Assembly (NCBI RefSeq): GCF_014203835.1
Contig: NZ_JACHJW010000001.1
Location: 3,546,501 to 3,610,500, forward strand
Length of the DNA stretch: 64,000 nucleotides
DNA from: Micromonospora polyrhachis
GTDB taxonomy: Bacteria; Actinomycetota; Actinomycetes; Mycobacteriales; Micromonosporaceae
Direction: 5' to 3'
In this document: positions 24,294-33,457 of the stretch, in pieces
Numbering within the stretch: position 1 is the stretch's first letter
How the letters are laid out: the number at the start of each line of letters is the position of its first letter
Translations under genes and position numbers: made by a program
The notes under the pieces: generated by a model
Told to the model about the DNA's origin: nothing
Database searches by the model: none
The model's input: only the letters and a program-made list of their open reading frames with translations

Positions 24294-25018
24294 CCGGCGT
24301 CATCACCCTTACCGGGGTCGGCCGGGTCTTCCCGGCCGACCCGCCGGTGGCCGCGCTGCGCGACATCGACCTGCACGTGCGGCACGGCGACTACATCGGC
24401 ATCGTCGGACCGTCCGGCTCCGGCAAGTCGACCCTGCTCAACATCCTCGGGCTGCTCGACAGGCCGGACTCCGGCTCGTACGTCTTCGAGGGCACCGACA
24501 CCACCCGCCTGGACGACCGCCGCCGCACCGCCCTGCGCGGTTCCCGGATCGGCTTCGTCTTTCAGTCCTTCCACCTGCTCTCCTACCGCACTGTCGAGGA
24601 GAACGTCATGCTCGGCGGCCTCTACATCGGCCTGTCCCGTCGGGAACGCCGCGAGCGGGCGGTCCGTGCGCTGGACAGGGTCGGCATGAAACACCGGCGC
24701 GACTTCCGGCCGAGCCGGCTCTCCGGCGGCGAACGGCAGCGCGCCGCCATCGCCCGGGCGCTGGTCGGCGAGCCCGCCCTGCTGCTGTGCGATGAGCCCA
24801 CCGGCAACCTGGACAGCGCCAACACCGCCGCAGTGCTGGATCTCTTCGACGAACTGCGGGCTGCGGGAACCACCCTGCTGGTGATCACGCACGACGAGAC
24901 GGTCGCTCGGCGCGCCGGCCGGCAGGTCCGCATCGCCGACGGCCGACTGACCGAACTCGAACCCGGTCAGACCACCGTGCCGCTGCCCGTGTGCGGCGCG
25001 ACGGGACGGCCACGATGA
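24290..25018 (+). CDS. ABC transporter ATP-binding protein (MacB/LolD type)
   Basis: 242 residues with Walker A GPSGSGKSTLL, Q-loop FVFQSFHLL, signature LSGGERQR, Walker B LLLCDEPTGNLD and switch His in VITHDETVA. These, and the family-typical DEPTGNLD, place it in the MacB/LolD/FtsE class that powers mechanotransmission exporters rather than channels. It overlaps the adaptor gene upstream and the permease gene downstream by four bases each. Confidence 0.95.
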   Translation: MTGVITLTGVGRVFPADPPVAALRDIDLHVRHGDYIGIVGPSGSGKSTLLNILGLLDRPDSGSYVFEGTDTTRLDDRRRTALRGSRIGFVFQSFHLLSYRTVEENVMLGGLYIGLSRRERRERAVRALDRVGMKHRRDFRPSRLSGGERQRAAIARALVGEPALLLCDEPTGNLDSANTAAVLDLFDELRAAGTTLLVITHDETVARRAGRQVRIADGRLTELEPGQTTVPLPVCGATGRPR

Positions 25019-26241
25019 CCCGTAACCGGAAAGGCCCGTCACTACGGGAAATCCTCACGGAGGCGCTCAGTGGCATCGGTGCCCGGCCGGCGCGTACCGC
25101 GCTCACCGTCCTCGGCACGGTCCTGGGCATCGGTACACTGGTCACCACCCTCGGCGTCTCGGCCACCGCAGGCAACCAGATCGCCGTACGATTCGACGCC
25201 GCCACCGCCACCGAGATCACCATCGCTGTCCCGGCACCGCTCGCGCCCGATGATCCGCCGGTGGTGCCGTGGCCAGCCCTGGACAACCTGTCCCGGCTCA
25301 ACGGAGTGGCGGCCGTCGCAGGCTTCTCCCGATCAGAGCAGGGCCGGGACCTCCCGGTACGCGCGAACACACTGCACGACCCCACCCGGGTGCTGGACCG
25401 CCGGCTACCCGTGATCGGCGCCACCGCCGCCCTGCCCGCCGCCGCACGAGCCGAAGTTACGACCGGACGATTCTTCGACAGCGGCCACATCACCCGGCGC
25501 GACCGGGTCGCCGTACTCGGTGCCCAGGCCGCGCAGCAACTCGGCGTGACCTGGGTGGACAACCAGCCGGCCGTCTTCATCAACGGCAAGGCGTTCACCG
25601 TCATCGGCATCCTCGGCGAGGTCCGGCGCGCCGACCAGCCCGCCTTGACCAGCGCCATCATTTTGCCGTGGAGCAGCGCCGACGACACCCTCAACCTGGG
25701 CCCGGCCACCACGGTGCTGGTCACCACCAACCTCGGAGCGGCCGGCCTGATCGCCGACCAGGCACCGATCGCCCTCAATCCCAACGATCCGGCGGCACTG
25801 CACGTCACCGCGCCACCGGATCCGGCGAGCCTGCGCACCGGCGTGGCCCAGGACGTCAGTGGCCTCCTGCTCGTTCTCGGCCTCGTGTCCCTGGTCGTAG
25901 GCGCTCTGGGCATCGCCAACGTCACCCTGGTCACCGTCATGGAACGTACCGGCGAGATCGGCCTGCGCCGGGCACTCGGCGCTCGCCGCCGGCACATCGC
26001 CCTGCAGTTCCTGCTGGAGTCAATGGTCGTCGGTCTGCTCGGCGGTGTCGTTGGTGCCAGCGCCGGCATCCTGGCCGTCACGGTAATCAGCGTCAGCCGG
26101 CAGTGGACGCCGGTGCTGGACGGCCTGCTCGCTGCCAGCGCGCCCCTGGCCGGCGCCGTAGTCGGCCTGCTCGCCGGCCTGTATCCGGCGTTGCGTGCCG
26201 CCCGGATGCAGCCGGTCGACGCCCTGCGCGGACCAGGTTGA
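25015..26241 (+). CDS. ABC transporter permease (MacB/FtsX type)
   Basis: 408 residues from the ATG at 25015 that overlaps the ATPase stop; an upstream in-frame start is inside the ATPase gene. Layout is that of MacB: one N-terminal membrane helix (PARTALTVLGTVLGIGTLVT), a large external domain of about 220 residues, then three helices at the C-terminus, with the FtsX core ERTGEIGLRRALGARRRHIA. With the adaptor and ATPase it forms a tripartite export or envelope-stress system, probably for antimicrobial peptides or lipids. The next 248 bp contain no gene. Confidence 0.94.
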   Translation: MTRNRKGPSLREILTEALSGIGARPARTALTVLGTVLGIGTLVTTLGVSATAGNQIAVRFDAATATEITIAVPAPLAPDDPPVVPWPALDNLSRLNGVAAVAGFSRSEQGRDLPVRANTLHDPTRVLDRRLPVIGATAALPAAARAEVTTGRFFDSGHITRRDRVAVLGAQAAQQLGVTWVDNQPAVFINGKAFTVIGILGEVRRADQPALTSAIILPWSSADDTLNLGPATTVLVTTNLGAAGLIADQAPIALNPNDPAALHVTAPPDPASLRTGVAQDVSGLLLVLGLVSLVVGALGIANVTLVTVMERTGEIGLRRALGARRRHIALQFLLESMVVGLLGGVVGASAGILAVTVISVSRQWTPVLDGLLAASAPLAGAVVGLLAGLYPALRAARMQPVDALRGPG

Positions 26242-26299
26242 CGTACTTGCCGGACCTCGCCGGCTTCGGTCCAGCTGTGCTGCTTGGCGTGTTGGGCTC

Positions 26300-26321
26300 G
26301 GGGGGGGGGGGGGGGGGGGGG
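26300..26321. repeat. Run of 22 consecutive G residues
   Basis: An uninterrupted poly-G of 22 bases lies in the 248-bp gene-free gap between the MacB-type permease and tRNA-Ser. It could form G-quadruplex DNA and is highly slippage-prone. Length in an assembly is not reliable. Nothing else is seen in this gap. Confidence 0.9.
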
Positions 26322-26489
26322 TAACTGGGCGCGCTGAGCGAGTTCGCTGCCGCGCCCCAGGACAGCGAGCGGTGGCCTGACGGGCGTCGGGACAACTAGA
26401 GACGACAACTGCGACGGGTGTGGCGACAGAGACGACTCAGGGCCGACCCCGGTGGGGCCAGCCCTGTCGTTCATGCTGCTCAGGTGAGC

Positions 26490-26574
26490 GGAGGATACGA
26501 GATTCGAACTCGTGAGGGTGTGAACCCAACACGCTTTCCAAGCGTGCGCCCTAGGCCTCTAGGCGAATCCTCCG
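26490..26574 (-). tRNA. tRNA-Ser (anticodon GGA)
   Basis: 85 nt. The acceptor stem pairs GGAGGAT at the 5' end with ATCCTCC at the 3' end, discriminator G. The anticodon loop in CACGCTTGGAAAGCGTG gives anticodon GGA, and the long variable arm typical of serine tRNAs precedes the T arm with GTTCGAATC. No CCA is encoded. It is next to the SRP RNA gene and dnaX, a common actinobacterial order. Confidence 0.95.
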
Positions 26575-26656
26575 TGGGACAGGATACAGGCTTCCCGACG
26601 AACGCCCATCCCGCCACCCGTGAAGATCGACAATCGGGCGAGGTATGCTGAATGCA

Positions 26657-26741
26657 CCCCCCGTGCGGCGTGCATCTCGTGAACCTCCCCAGGGCCGGAA
26701 GGCAGCAAGGATAAGCGAGCTCTGGCGGGTGCACGGGGGGC
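26657..26741 (+). ncRNA. ffs: Signal recognition particle RNA (small bacterial type)
   Basis: The outer helix pairs CCCCCCGTGC (26657-26666) with GCACGGGGGG (26731-26740). The tip carries the conserved SRP54-binding sequence CAGGGCCGGAAGGCAGCAAG. Size, sequence and position just upstream of dnaX match actinobacterial 4.5S-type SRP RNA, which with Ffh directs nascent membrane proteins to the Sec machinery. CCTTT follows the helix. Confidence 0.93.
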
Positions 26742-26933
26742 CTTTGCGTCCCAGCGCCCGCCTGGCGTAGACGCGGTCAGCCGCCCAGGTGGGCACCAGC
26801 CGAGCCGGACAGACACCACCAGATCACCCCAGCGTTGCCCAGGGCGCCGACAAAGAGTCCGTCGTCTCGCGGGGGAGAGTGGTCTTCAGCGGCGGGGCAG
26901 CGGAGAATGGCCCGGTCGAGAGGAGGCGGACGA

Positions 26934-29261
26934 GTGGCACTGGCGCTCTACCGCAAGTATCGCCCGCGTACGTTCGCCGAGATCATCGGCCAGGAGCACG
27001 TCACCGAGCCGCTGTCGCAGGCGCTGCGGAGTGGGCGGCTCAACCACGCCTACCTCTTCTCCGGCCCACGTGGCTGCGGCAAGACCTCCAGCGCCCGCAT
27101 CCTGGCCCGCTCACTCAACTGCGAGAAGGGCCCGACCCCGGAACCGTGCGGCGTCTGTGACTCCTGCCGGGCACTGGGCGGCGACGGGGCCGGCTCGATC
27201 GACGTACTGGAGATCGACGCGGCGAGCCACGGTGGCGTGGACGACGCCCGCGAACTGCGGGAGAAGGCGTTCTTCGCGCCGGCCAGCAGCCGCTACAAGA
27301 TCTACGTCATCGACGAGGCGCACATGGTCTCGTCGGCCGGCTTCAACGCCCTGCTCAAGCTGGTCGAGGAGCCCCCGGAGTACGTCAAGTTCATCTTCGC
27401 CACCACCGAGCCGGAGAAGGTGCTCGGCACGATCAAGTCGCGGACGCACCACTATCCGTTCCGGCTGATCCCGCCGAGTGTGCTGCGGCCGTACCTCGAA
27501 CAGCTCTGCGAATCCGAGGGCGTCAAGGTCGAGCCGGCGGTCTTCCCGCTGGTCGTACGGGCCGGTGGCGGCAGCGCCCGGGACAGCCTGTCGGTGCTCG
27601 ACCAGTTGATCGCTGGGGCGGGACCGGAGGGCGTCAGCTACGCCCGTGCCGTCGCCCTGCTCGGCGTGACCGATTCGAGTCTGATCGACGAGATGTGCGA
27701 CGCGCTCGCCGTCGGGGACGGCGCGGCCGCCTACCGTACGGTCGATCGGGTCGCCGAGGCCGGGCACGACCCGCGTCGGTTCGCCTCGGACCTGCTGGAA
27801 CGGCTGCGTGACCTGATCGTCCTGCAGCAGGTGCCGGACGCGCCAACCAAAGGCCTGGTGGACGGCCCGGCCGACCAGATCGAGCGGATGGCCTCCCAGG
27901 CGGAACGGCTCGGCCCGGCGACGCTGTCCCGGTGTGCCGACATCGTGCACAACGGTCTGGTCGAGATGCGCGGCACCACCGCGCCGCGACTGTTGCTGGA
28001 GCTGATCTGCGCCCGCATGCTGCTGCCCGGGGTGGACGACTCCGCCGGTGGACTGTTGCAACGACTGGAACGTATGGAGCGCCGGCTGACGGTGCCCGGC
28101 GCGGACCTGACGCTCGCCGCCCCGGTCGCGGCTCCGGTTCCGGCAGCGGCACCCGTCGAGGCCCCGGCACCGGTACGCCCGACACCCCCCGCCTCACCAG
28201 CTGCGGCCAGTCCTGCGCCGGTTGCCACCGGTCCCGCACCGGCTACCGCCAGTGCGCCGGGCCCGGTCGCCAGTGAACCGCCATCCGTTCAGCGGGTGGT
28301 GCCGCCCGAGGCAGTGCTGCCCGACCCGGTCACCCCGGAACCCCCCCGTCCCGGTGCGGTGGCCTCGACGGAGTTGGACGCTGTCACGATCCGTCGATCG
28401 TGGGGCGAGGTCGTCGGGGCGGTCAACCGCACCAACCGGCGGATCGCCGCGCTGATGCGGGACGCGGTGGTACGTGACCTCGACGGGGACACCCTGGTGC
28501 TGACGGTCAAGTCGCAGGTCCTGGCCACGATGCTGTCCCGCGAGGCAGCGGTGCTCACCGCCGCGCTCTACGAGGAGTGGGGCCGGCAGTGGCAGATCCG
28601 CTGCGAGGTTACCGGTGATCATCGGGGCGGTGCCTCGCCCGCCGCACCCCGTCCGGCGACGCCGAGCCCGCCTGCGCCAGCTCGTAACGACGTACGCCCG
28701 GCACCTGGGCGGGCCCCGGCGGGCCCGGCTGGTGACACGGAGTGGCCCGAACCGGTGCGTCCGGGTGGCGGGACTGGTCCGGCGGCCAGCGGCAGTACGG
28801 CCAGTGCGAACGGCGGTAGTGCGAACGGCGGTAGTGCGAACGGCGGTAGTGCGAACGGCGGTAGTGCGAACGGCGGACCGACGGCGACCGCCGGTACGGC
28901 GAACGGCGGTACGGCGAACGGCGGTGCCCCGGTTGGCAGGGGGCTCGCGGCGGCGCGGGCTGCGGCTGCGGGACGGGGCCAGCGCTCCACAGCAACAGCG
29001 GCACCGACGGCGGGTCCCAAGGTCGCAGACCAGGACTGGGCTGGTGAACCACCTTACGACCCCGAGTACGACGGACCTGCCAAGAAGGGGGCAGCGCCTG
29101 GCGGGAGTGCCGCCACCGCCACCGTCGCCTACGACGGGTTCGACCCGGGGGACGAGCCGTTGGACGAGATCGTCGACGACCTGGTGGTCCGGCAGACCGG
29201 CGAGCAGCAGGCGGTCCAGGTGTTCCAGCAGGTGTTCCAGGGCGTGGAGCGGATCGATTAG
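26934..29261 (+). CDS. dnaX: DNA polymerase III subunits gamma and tau
   Basis: 775 residues from the GTG at 26934, preceded by GAGAGGAGG; upstream in-frame ATGs lack a ribosome-binding site. The N-terminal AAA+ clamp-loader part starts LALYRKYRPRTFAEIIGQEH, with Walker A GPRGCGKTSS at about 44-53, zinc-binding cysteines at 63, 72, 75 and 78, Walker B IYVIDEAHM and sensor 1 FIFATTEP. Domain III and a long Pro/Ala-rich linker follow, then a tau-like region (TIRRSWGEVVGAVNRTNRRI). The linker contains a 5-fold 15-bp repeat encoding SANGG. The protein loads the sliding clamp at replication forks. It is followed by ybaB and recR as in most actinobacteria. Confidence 0.97.
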   Translation: MALALYRKYRPRTFAEIIGQEHVTEPLSQALRSGRLNHAYLFSGPRGCGKTSSARILARSLNCEKGPTPEPCGVCDSCRALGGDGAGSIDVLEIDAASHGGVDDARELREKAFFAPASSRYKIYVIDEAHMVSSAGFNALLKLVEEPPEYVKFIFATTEPEKVLGTIKSRTHHYPFRLIPPSVLRPYLEQLCESEGVKVEPAVFPLVVRAGGGSARDSLSVLDQLIAGAGPEGVSYARAVALLGVTDSSLIDEMCDALAVGDGAAAYRTVDRVAEAGHDPRRFASDLLERLRDLIVLQQVPDAPTKGLVDGPADQIERMASQAERLGPATLSRCADIVHNGLVEMRGTTAPRLLLELICARMLLPGVDDSAGGLLQRLERMERRLTVPGADLTLAAPVAAPVPAAAPVEAPAPVRPTPPASPAAASPAPVATGPAPATASAPGPVASEPPSVQRVVPPEAVLPDPVTPEPPRPGAVASTELDAVTIRRSWGEVVGAVNRTNRRIAALMRDAVVRDLDGDTLVLTVKSQVLATMLSREAAVLTAALYEEWGRQWQIRCEVTGDHRGGASPAAPRPATPSPPAPARNDVRPAPGRAPAGPAGDTEWPEPVRPGGGTGPAASGSTASANGGSANGGSANGGSANGGSANGGPTATAGTANGGTANGGAPVGRGLAAARAAAAGRGQRSTATAAPTAGPKVADQDWAGEPPYDPEYDGPAKKGAAPGGSAATATVAYDGFDPGDEPLDEIVDDLVVRQTGEQQAVQVFQQVFQGVERID
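28803..28877. repeat. 15-bp tandem repeat within dnaX
   Basis: Five head-to-tail copies of AGTGCGAACGGCGGT encode (SANGG)5 in the disordered C-terminal linker of DnaX; two related TANGG units follow at about 28895-28925. Being a multiple of three, copy number can change without breaking the frame, so this is a likely length-variable site. Confidence 0.9.
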
Positions 29262-29383
29262 TCGACCGGCGGCGGGCTGGTCGAGATGTCGTACGCCCGC
29301 GATGACGGCTCGGCCCCGAGCGGCGACTAGGCTGGGCAACGGCCATTGCCGGCCGAGCAGACGAGTGCGAGAAGGAGCTAGCC

Positions 29384-29716
29384 GTGCGCCCCGGTGGACA
29401 GCCCAATATGCAGCAGATGTTGAAGCAGGCGCAGAAGATGCAGCAGCAGATTGCTGCCGCGCAGGCTGAGCTGGCTGCGGCCGAGCTGACCGGCACCGCT
29501 GGCGGCGGTCTGGTCACGGTGACCATCTCCGGCACCGGCGAGATCAGGGCAGTGAAGATCGACCCGAAGGCGGTTGACCCGGAGGACGTGGAGACCCTCG
29601 AAGACCTGGTGGTTGCGGCGGTGCACAACGCCAACGAGGCGGTGCGCAACCTGACCGAGGAGAAGATGGGCCCGGTCACCGGTGGCATGGGCGGCCTCGG
29701 CCTGCCCGGTTTCTGA
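29384..29716 (+). CDS. ybaB: YbaB/EbfC family nucleoid-associated protein
   Basis: 110 residues from a GTG at 29384 with AAGGAG upstream. The sequence shows the family pattern: a Gln/Met-rich N-terminal helix ([20 protein letters not shown]), the central strands [18 protein letters not shown], and the helix [19 protein letters not shown]. EbfC proteins are dimers that bind DNA without strong sequence preference. Position between dnaX and recR is conserved widely and suggests a link to replication or repair. Confidence 0.95.
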   Translation: MRPGGQPNMQQMLKQAQKMQQQIAAAQAELAAAELTGTAGGGLVTVTISGTGEIRAVKIDPKAVDPEDVETLEDLVVAAVHNANEAVRNLTEEKMGPVTGGMGGLGLPGF

Positions 29717-29726
29717 GCACCGCCGC

Positions 29727-30320
29727 ATGTACGAGGGTGTCATCCAGGATCTGATCGACGAGTTGGGGCGGCTGCCGGGGGTCGGCCCGAAGAGCGCACA
29801 GCGGATCGCCTTCCACATCCTTTCGGCGGACACCGCCGACGTGGCGCGGCTGGCTACCGCGCTGCGCAAGGTGAAGGAGTTGGTCCGCTTCTGCACCGTC
29901 TGTTTCAACGTCGCCGAGTCCGACCAGTGCCGGATCTGCCGCGATCCACGCCGTACCGATGAGGTGCTGTGTGTGGTCGAGGAGTCCAAGGACGTCGTCG
30001 CGATCGAGCGGACGGGCGAGTTCCGGGGCCGCTACCACGTTCTCGGCGGGGCGATCAATCCGCTGGAGGGGATCGGTCCGGACAATCTCCGGGTACGCGA
30101 GTTGATGACCCGGCTCAGCGCCGGCACGGTGAAGGAGTTGATCCTCGCCACCGACCCGAACACCGAGGGTGAGGCGACGGCGACGTACCTCGCGCTGATG
30201 GTGAAGCCGATGGGCATCTCGGTCACCCGGTTGGCCAGTGGCCTGCCGGTCGGGGGCGACCTGGAGTACGCCGACGAGATCACTCTCGGTCGTGCTTTCG
30301 AGGGACGTCGGGCGATCTGA
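29727..30320 (+). CDS. recR: Recombination protein RecR
   Basis: 197 residues from the ATG at 29727. It has the helix-hairpin-helix region [20 protein letters not shown], a C4 zinc finger with cysteines at about 56, 59, 68 and 71 (CTVCFN and QCRIC), and a Toprim domain ([14 protein letters not shown] and [12 protein letters not shown]). RecR with RecO and RecF loads RecA at gaps. Ten bases separate it from ybaB. A hairpin at 30407-30436 may end the transcript. Confidence 0.97.
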   Translation: MYEGVIQDLIDELGRLPGVGPKSAQRIAFHILSADTADVARLATALRKVKELVRFCTVCFNVAESDQCRICRDPRRTDEVLCVVEESKDVVAIERTGEFRGRYHVLGGAINPLEGIGPDNLRVRELMTRLSAGTVKELILATDPNTEGEATATYLALMVKPMGISVTRLASGLPVGGDLEYADEITLGRAFEGRRAI

Positions 30321-30406
30321 TCCATCTGGCCGCGCCTATGGCGTTCTGGCCCTCTGTCCCACCTGTTGGGCAGTCTGACCCATGTGCCGGGCGTTCGGAA
30401 GGCGCT

Positions 30407-30436
30407 GGTCGGTGGCTGTCGGGCCAGCCGCCGACC
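30407..30436 (+). terminator. Stem-loop downstream of recR
   Basis: GGTCGGTGGCTG pairs with CAGCCGCCGACC over 12 positions (one G-U) with a 6-base loop, 87 bp after recR. No U-tract follows. Confidence 0.5.
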
Positions 30437-30495
30437 GTCCCGGCCCGCTGCTCGATCTGATCAATGTAAATGCTGCCCCACCAGGGCGTTCTTGT

Positions 30496-30593
30496 CATCT
30501 GCGGTTATGACAGATGGTTGTCGCGCCGATACGGCCGCTGTTTCACCTCTGGCGCTAGGTGTCGGCTTGATAGAGATTCGCGAACGGCCGTTC
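30496..30593 (+). promoter_or_regulatory. Palindromes in the 360-bp region upstream of the peptide-binding protein gene
   Basis: The gap 30321-30680 holds no gene. Besides the recR hairpin it contains CATCTG-N9-CAGATG (30496-30516) and the perfect 12-bp palindrome GAACGGCCGTTC (30582-30593), about 88 bp before the start of the importer's binding-protein gene. Either may be an operator for the importer operon. A ribosome-binding site (GAGGTGAGAG) lies right before the ATG at 30681. Confidence 0.4.
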
Positions 30594-30680
30594 CGTTCGG
30601 GTGCCTGTGCCCACTACCGTGCCGCTCACGGACCGTGCCAAGAAGCCGGCGTTGGTCAACGCGCATGACAGAGGTGAGAG

Positions 30681-32354
30681 ATGCAGGCAAGAAGGCTGAA
30701 AACGGCGGTTGCCGTCGCGGCCGTTGCCGTCCTGGCAGCCGGTGCGGCCGGCTGTGCGGAAAGTGATCGGGACGACAGCGGTGGGGCGAAGACGGGCGGC
30801 ACGTTCATCTTCGCGGGTGCTGGTGACCCGAAGAACTTCGATCCGATCTTCAATGACGATGGCGAGACGTTCCGGCCGGTCCGGCAGATGTACGAGACGT
30901 TGGTGAGCCACAAGCCGGGCACCGCCGACCTCGAAGGTGGCCTGGCGGAGAGCTGGGAGCACGACCCGACGGGCAAGATCTGGACCTTCAAGCTGCGCAA
31001 GGGCGTGAAGTTCCACGACGGTACGGCGTTCAACGCCGCCGCGGTCTGCTTCAACTTCGACCGCTGGTACAACATGAAGGGCGCTGCCGCCCAGAGCCAG
31101 ATGATGTACTACGCCGACGTCTTTGGCGGATTCGCCAAGAACGAGGTGGAGACCGCCGGTGAGCCGGTCTACAACAAGTGCGAGGCCAAGGACGACGGCA
31201 CCGCCGTCCTGACCCTCAACCAGTACAAGGGTGCCTTCCCGGGTGCCTTCGCGCTGACCGCGCTCTCCATCTCCAGCCCGGACGCGCTGAAGAAGTACGA
31301 CGCCGACAAGGTCGTCCAGAACGGTGACTCGTTCGAGTACAGCGCGTACGCCAACGAGCACCCGGTCGGCACCGGCCCGTTCACCTTCGGCGGCTGGGAC
31401 AAGGCCAAGAACGAGATCGTCCTGAACCGGAACGCCGACTACTGGGGCGAGAAGGCCAAGGTCGACAAGGTGATCATCAAGATCATCAAGGATGAGAGCA
31501 CCCGGAAGCAGGAGCTGAAGGCGGGCACCGTCCACGGCATCGACTTCCCGGCCCCGGCCGACCGCAAGGCGCTGGCCGACGAGGGCTACCAGGTCCTCAA
31601 CCGGCCGTCCTTCAACATCCTCTACCTGGGCATCAACCAGAAGAACCCGAAGCTGAAGGACCTGCGGGTGCGCCAGGCGATCGCCTACGCGCTCAACCGG
31701 CAGCAGCTGGTGCAGACCAAGGCACCGGGCGGCTCCAGCGTGGCCGACCAGTTCCTGCCGGACACCGTCCTCGGCTACGCGCCCGACGTGCAGAAGTACG
31801 AGCACAACCCGGAGAAGGCCAAGCAGCTGCTCAAGGAGGCCGGCGCCGAGGGGCTGACGCTCAACTTCTACTACCCGCCGGACGTCACTCGGCCGTACAT
31901 GCCGAACCCGCAGGAGATCTTCACCGTCCTCGCCAACGACCTGCAGGCCGTCGGCATCAAGGTCAACGGTGTTCCCCGGCCGTGGAACGGTGGCTTCAAG
32001 GACGACGTCCAGCAGTTCGGCAAGCACGACCTGCACATCCTGGGCTGGACCGGTGACTACAACGACCCGGGCAACTTCGTCGGCACGTTCTTCGGCCGCG
32101 GCAAGGCCGAGTTCGGCGACCAGGCGATGACCGAGATGTTCGACGCCATCGCCAAGGCCGACGCGACCGTCGACGAGGCCGCCAAGAAGGCCGCCTGGGA
32201 GCAGGTCAACCGGGACATCGCCGCGAAGTGGCTGCCGGCCATCCCGGTCTGGCACGCCCCGCCCGCGATCGTGGTCACCAAGGACGTCAAGGGTCTGGTC
32301 GCCAGCCCGCTGACCGCCGAGGTGTTCGACACGGTCACCGTTCCGGCGAAGTAA
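30681..32354 (+). CDS. Oligopeptide/dipeptide ABC transporter substrate-binding lipoprotein
   Basis: 557 residues with a lipoprotein signal peptide ending AAGAAGC, so the mature protein is anchored outside the cell. It belongs to solute-binding family 5 (DppA/OppA type): the domain runs from FAGAGDPKNFDPIF through LAESWEHDPTGKIWTFKLRK and FHDGTAFNAAAV to the C-terminal region with NDLQAVGIKV and LGWTGDYNDPGNF. It heads a five-gene importer operon. A strong stem-loop separates it from the first permease, which would favour higher expression of the binding protein than of the membrane parts. The ligand is probably a peptide but cannot be fixed from sequence. Confidence 0.93.
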   Translation: MQARRLKTAVAVAAVAVLAAGAAGCAESDRDDSGGAKTGGTFIFAGAGDPKNFDPIFNDDGETFRPVRQMYETLVSHKPGTADLEGGLAESWEHDPTGKIWTFKLRKGVKFHDGTAFNAAAVCFNFDRWYNMKGAAAQSQMMYYADVFGGFAKNEVETAGEPVYNKCEAKDDGTAVLTLNQYKGAFPGAFALTALSISSPDALKKYDADKVVQNGDSFEYSAYANEHPVGTGPFTFGGWDKAKNEIVLNRNADYWGEKAKVDKVIIKIIKDESTRKQELKAGTVHGIDFPAPADRKALADEGYQVLNRPSFNILYLGINQKNPKLKDLRVRQAIAYALNRQQLVQTKAPGGSSVADQFLPDTVLGYAPDVQKYEHNPEKAKQLLKEAGAEGLTLNFYYPPDVTRPYMPNPQEIFTVLANDLQAVGIKVNGVPRPWNGGFKDDVQQFGKHDLHILGWTGDYNDPGNFVGTFFGRGKAEFGDQAMTEMFDAIAKADATVDEAAKKAAWEQVNRDIAAKWLPAIPVWHAPPAIVVTKDVKGLVASPLTAEVFDTVTVPAK

Positions 32355-32381
32355 CCAGCGGCCAGTCACCGCGAAGGAAGA

Positions 32382-32414
32382 GGCCCGGGTCGGGTGCGTA
32401 ACCCGGCCCGGGCC
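32382..32414 (+). terminator. Intercistronic stem-loop between binding protein and permease genes
   Basis: GGCCCGGGTCGGGT and ACCCGGCCCGGGCC pair over 14 positions with one G-U and a 5-base loop; GAAGA and TCTTC extend it. It lies 27 bp after the binding-protein stop inside the operon. Such stems partially terminate or protect the upstream RNA, giving excess binding protein. Confidence 0.7.
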
Positions 32415-32449
32415 GACTCTTCGGGCACTCAAGAATCCTGGTGTGAAAG

Positions 32450-33457
32450 ATGTTGCGAGTGATAGTTCGCCGTCTGTTACAGATGGCGGTGACCCTGATC
32501 GCGCTATCCGCGCTGATCTTCATTTGGCTTCGGAGTCTCCCGGGCGGCCCCATCGACGCCCTGCTCGGCGAGCGGGCCACCCCCGAACGGCGGGCGCTGC
32601 TGACCAAGGCGCTCGGCTACGACCAGCCGATCTGGGTCCAGTACGGCCGGTTCATGAAGAGACTGGTCACCGGAGACTTCGGTAACTCGATCCGGACCGG
32701 TGAGCCGGTGACGGAGGTGATCGGTCGGGCGTTCCCGGCGACCATCGAACTGGCCCTGACCGCCTTGATCATCGCGGTCGGCCTGGGAATCCCGTTGGGT
32801 TACCTGGCCGCCCGGTATCGGGGCCGGCTGCTGGACAACCTGACGATCGCCGGCACGCTGCTCGGCATCTCTATCCCGATCTTCTTCCTGGGCTACCTGC
32901 TCAAGGACATCTTCACCCAGGACATCCACTGGTTCCCGCCGTCCGGCCGGATGACCACTGGCATGGACAACACCAACGTCACCGGCTTCTTCGTACTCGA
33001 CGGGTTACTCACCCGGGAGTTCGATGCCAGCGCCGACGCGTTGTGGCACCTACTCCTCCCGGCCATCACCCTGGCCACCATCCCGCTGGCGGTCATCGTG
33101 CGGATCACCCGGGCCAGCGTGCTCGACGTGCTCAACGAGGACTACGTACGCACCGCCGAGGCCAAGGGCCTGCGGCATCGTACGATCCGGGGCCGGCATG
33201 TCCTGCGCAACGCCCTGCTGCCGGTGGTGACCGCGATCGGCCTCCAGACCGGTGCGCTGCTGGCCGGCGCGGTGTTGACCGAGAAGGTCTACAACTGGGG
33301 CGGGCTGGGCACGCTGATCACCGACTCGATCACCGGTAGCCGGGACTATCCGGTCCTCCAGGCGATCATCCTGCTTGCCGCGCTGGTCTTCGTGGCGGTC
33401 AACATGCTGGTCGACCTCTCCTATGCGGTCATCGATCCCCGGGTGCGTGTGCGATGA
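32450..33457 (+). CDS. Peptide ABC transporter permease (DppB-like)
   Basis: 335 residues with six predicted membrane helices. The start MLRVIVRRLLQMAVTLIALS and the cytoplasmic EAA loop DYVRTAEAKGLRHRTIRGRH are typical of DppB/OppB subunits. The TGA stop overlaps the ATG of the 49-residue repeat-encoded ORF (33454). With the DppC-like subunit it forms the membrane channel for peptides delivered by the binding protein. Confidence 0.94.
   Translation: MLRVIVRRLLQMAVTLIALSALIFIWLRSLPGGPIDALLGERATPERRALLTKALGYDQPIWVQYGRFMKRLVTGDFGNSIRTGEPVTEVIGRAFPATIELALTALIIAVGLGIPLGYLAARYRGRLLDNLTIAGTLLGISIPIFFLGYLLKDIFTQDIHWFPPSGRMTTGMDNTNVTGFFVLDGLLTREFDASADALWHLLLPAITLATIPLAVIVRITRASVLDVLNEDYVRTAEAKGLRHRTIRGRHVLRNALLPVVTAIGLQTGALLAGAVLTEKVYNWGGLGTLITDSITGSRDYPVLQAIILLAALVFVAVNMLVDLSYAVIDPRVRVR

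Noticed and set aside
26300-26321. Poly-G as a transcription terminator
   Set aside because: It has no self-complementary arm and no U-tract; it cannot form a normal hairpin.
30555-32432. 625-codon open frame opposite the peptide-binding protein gene
   Set aside because: Leu/Val/Gly-rich antisense frame of a clearly recognised gene; no start signal or motif.
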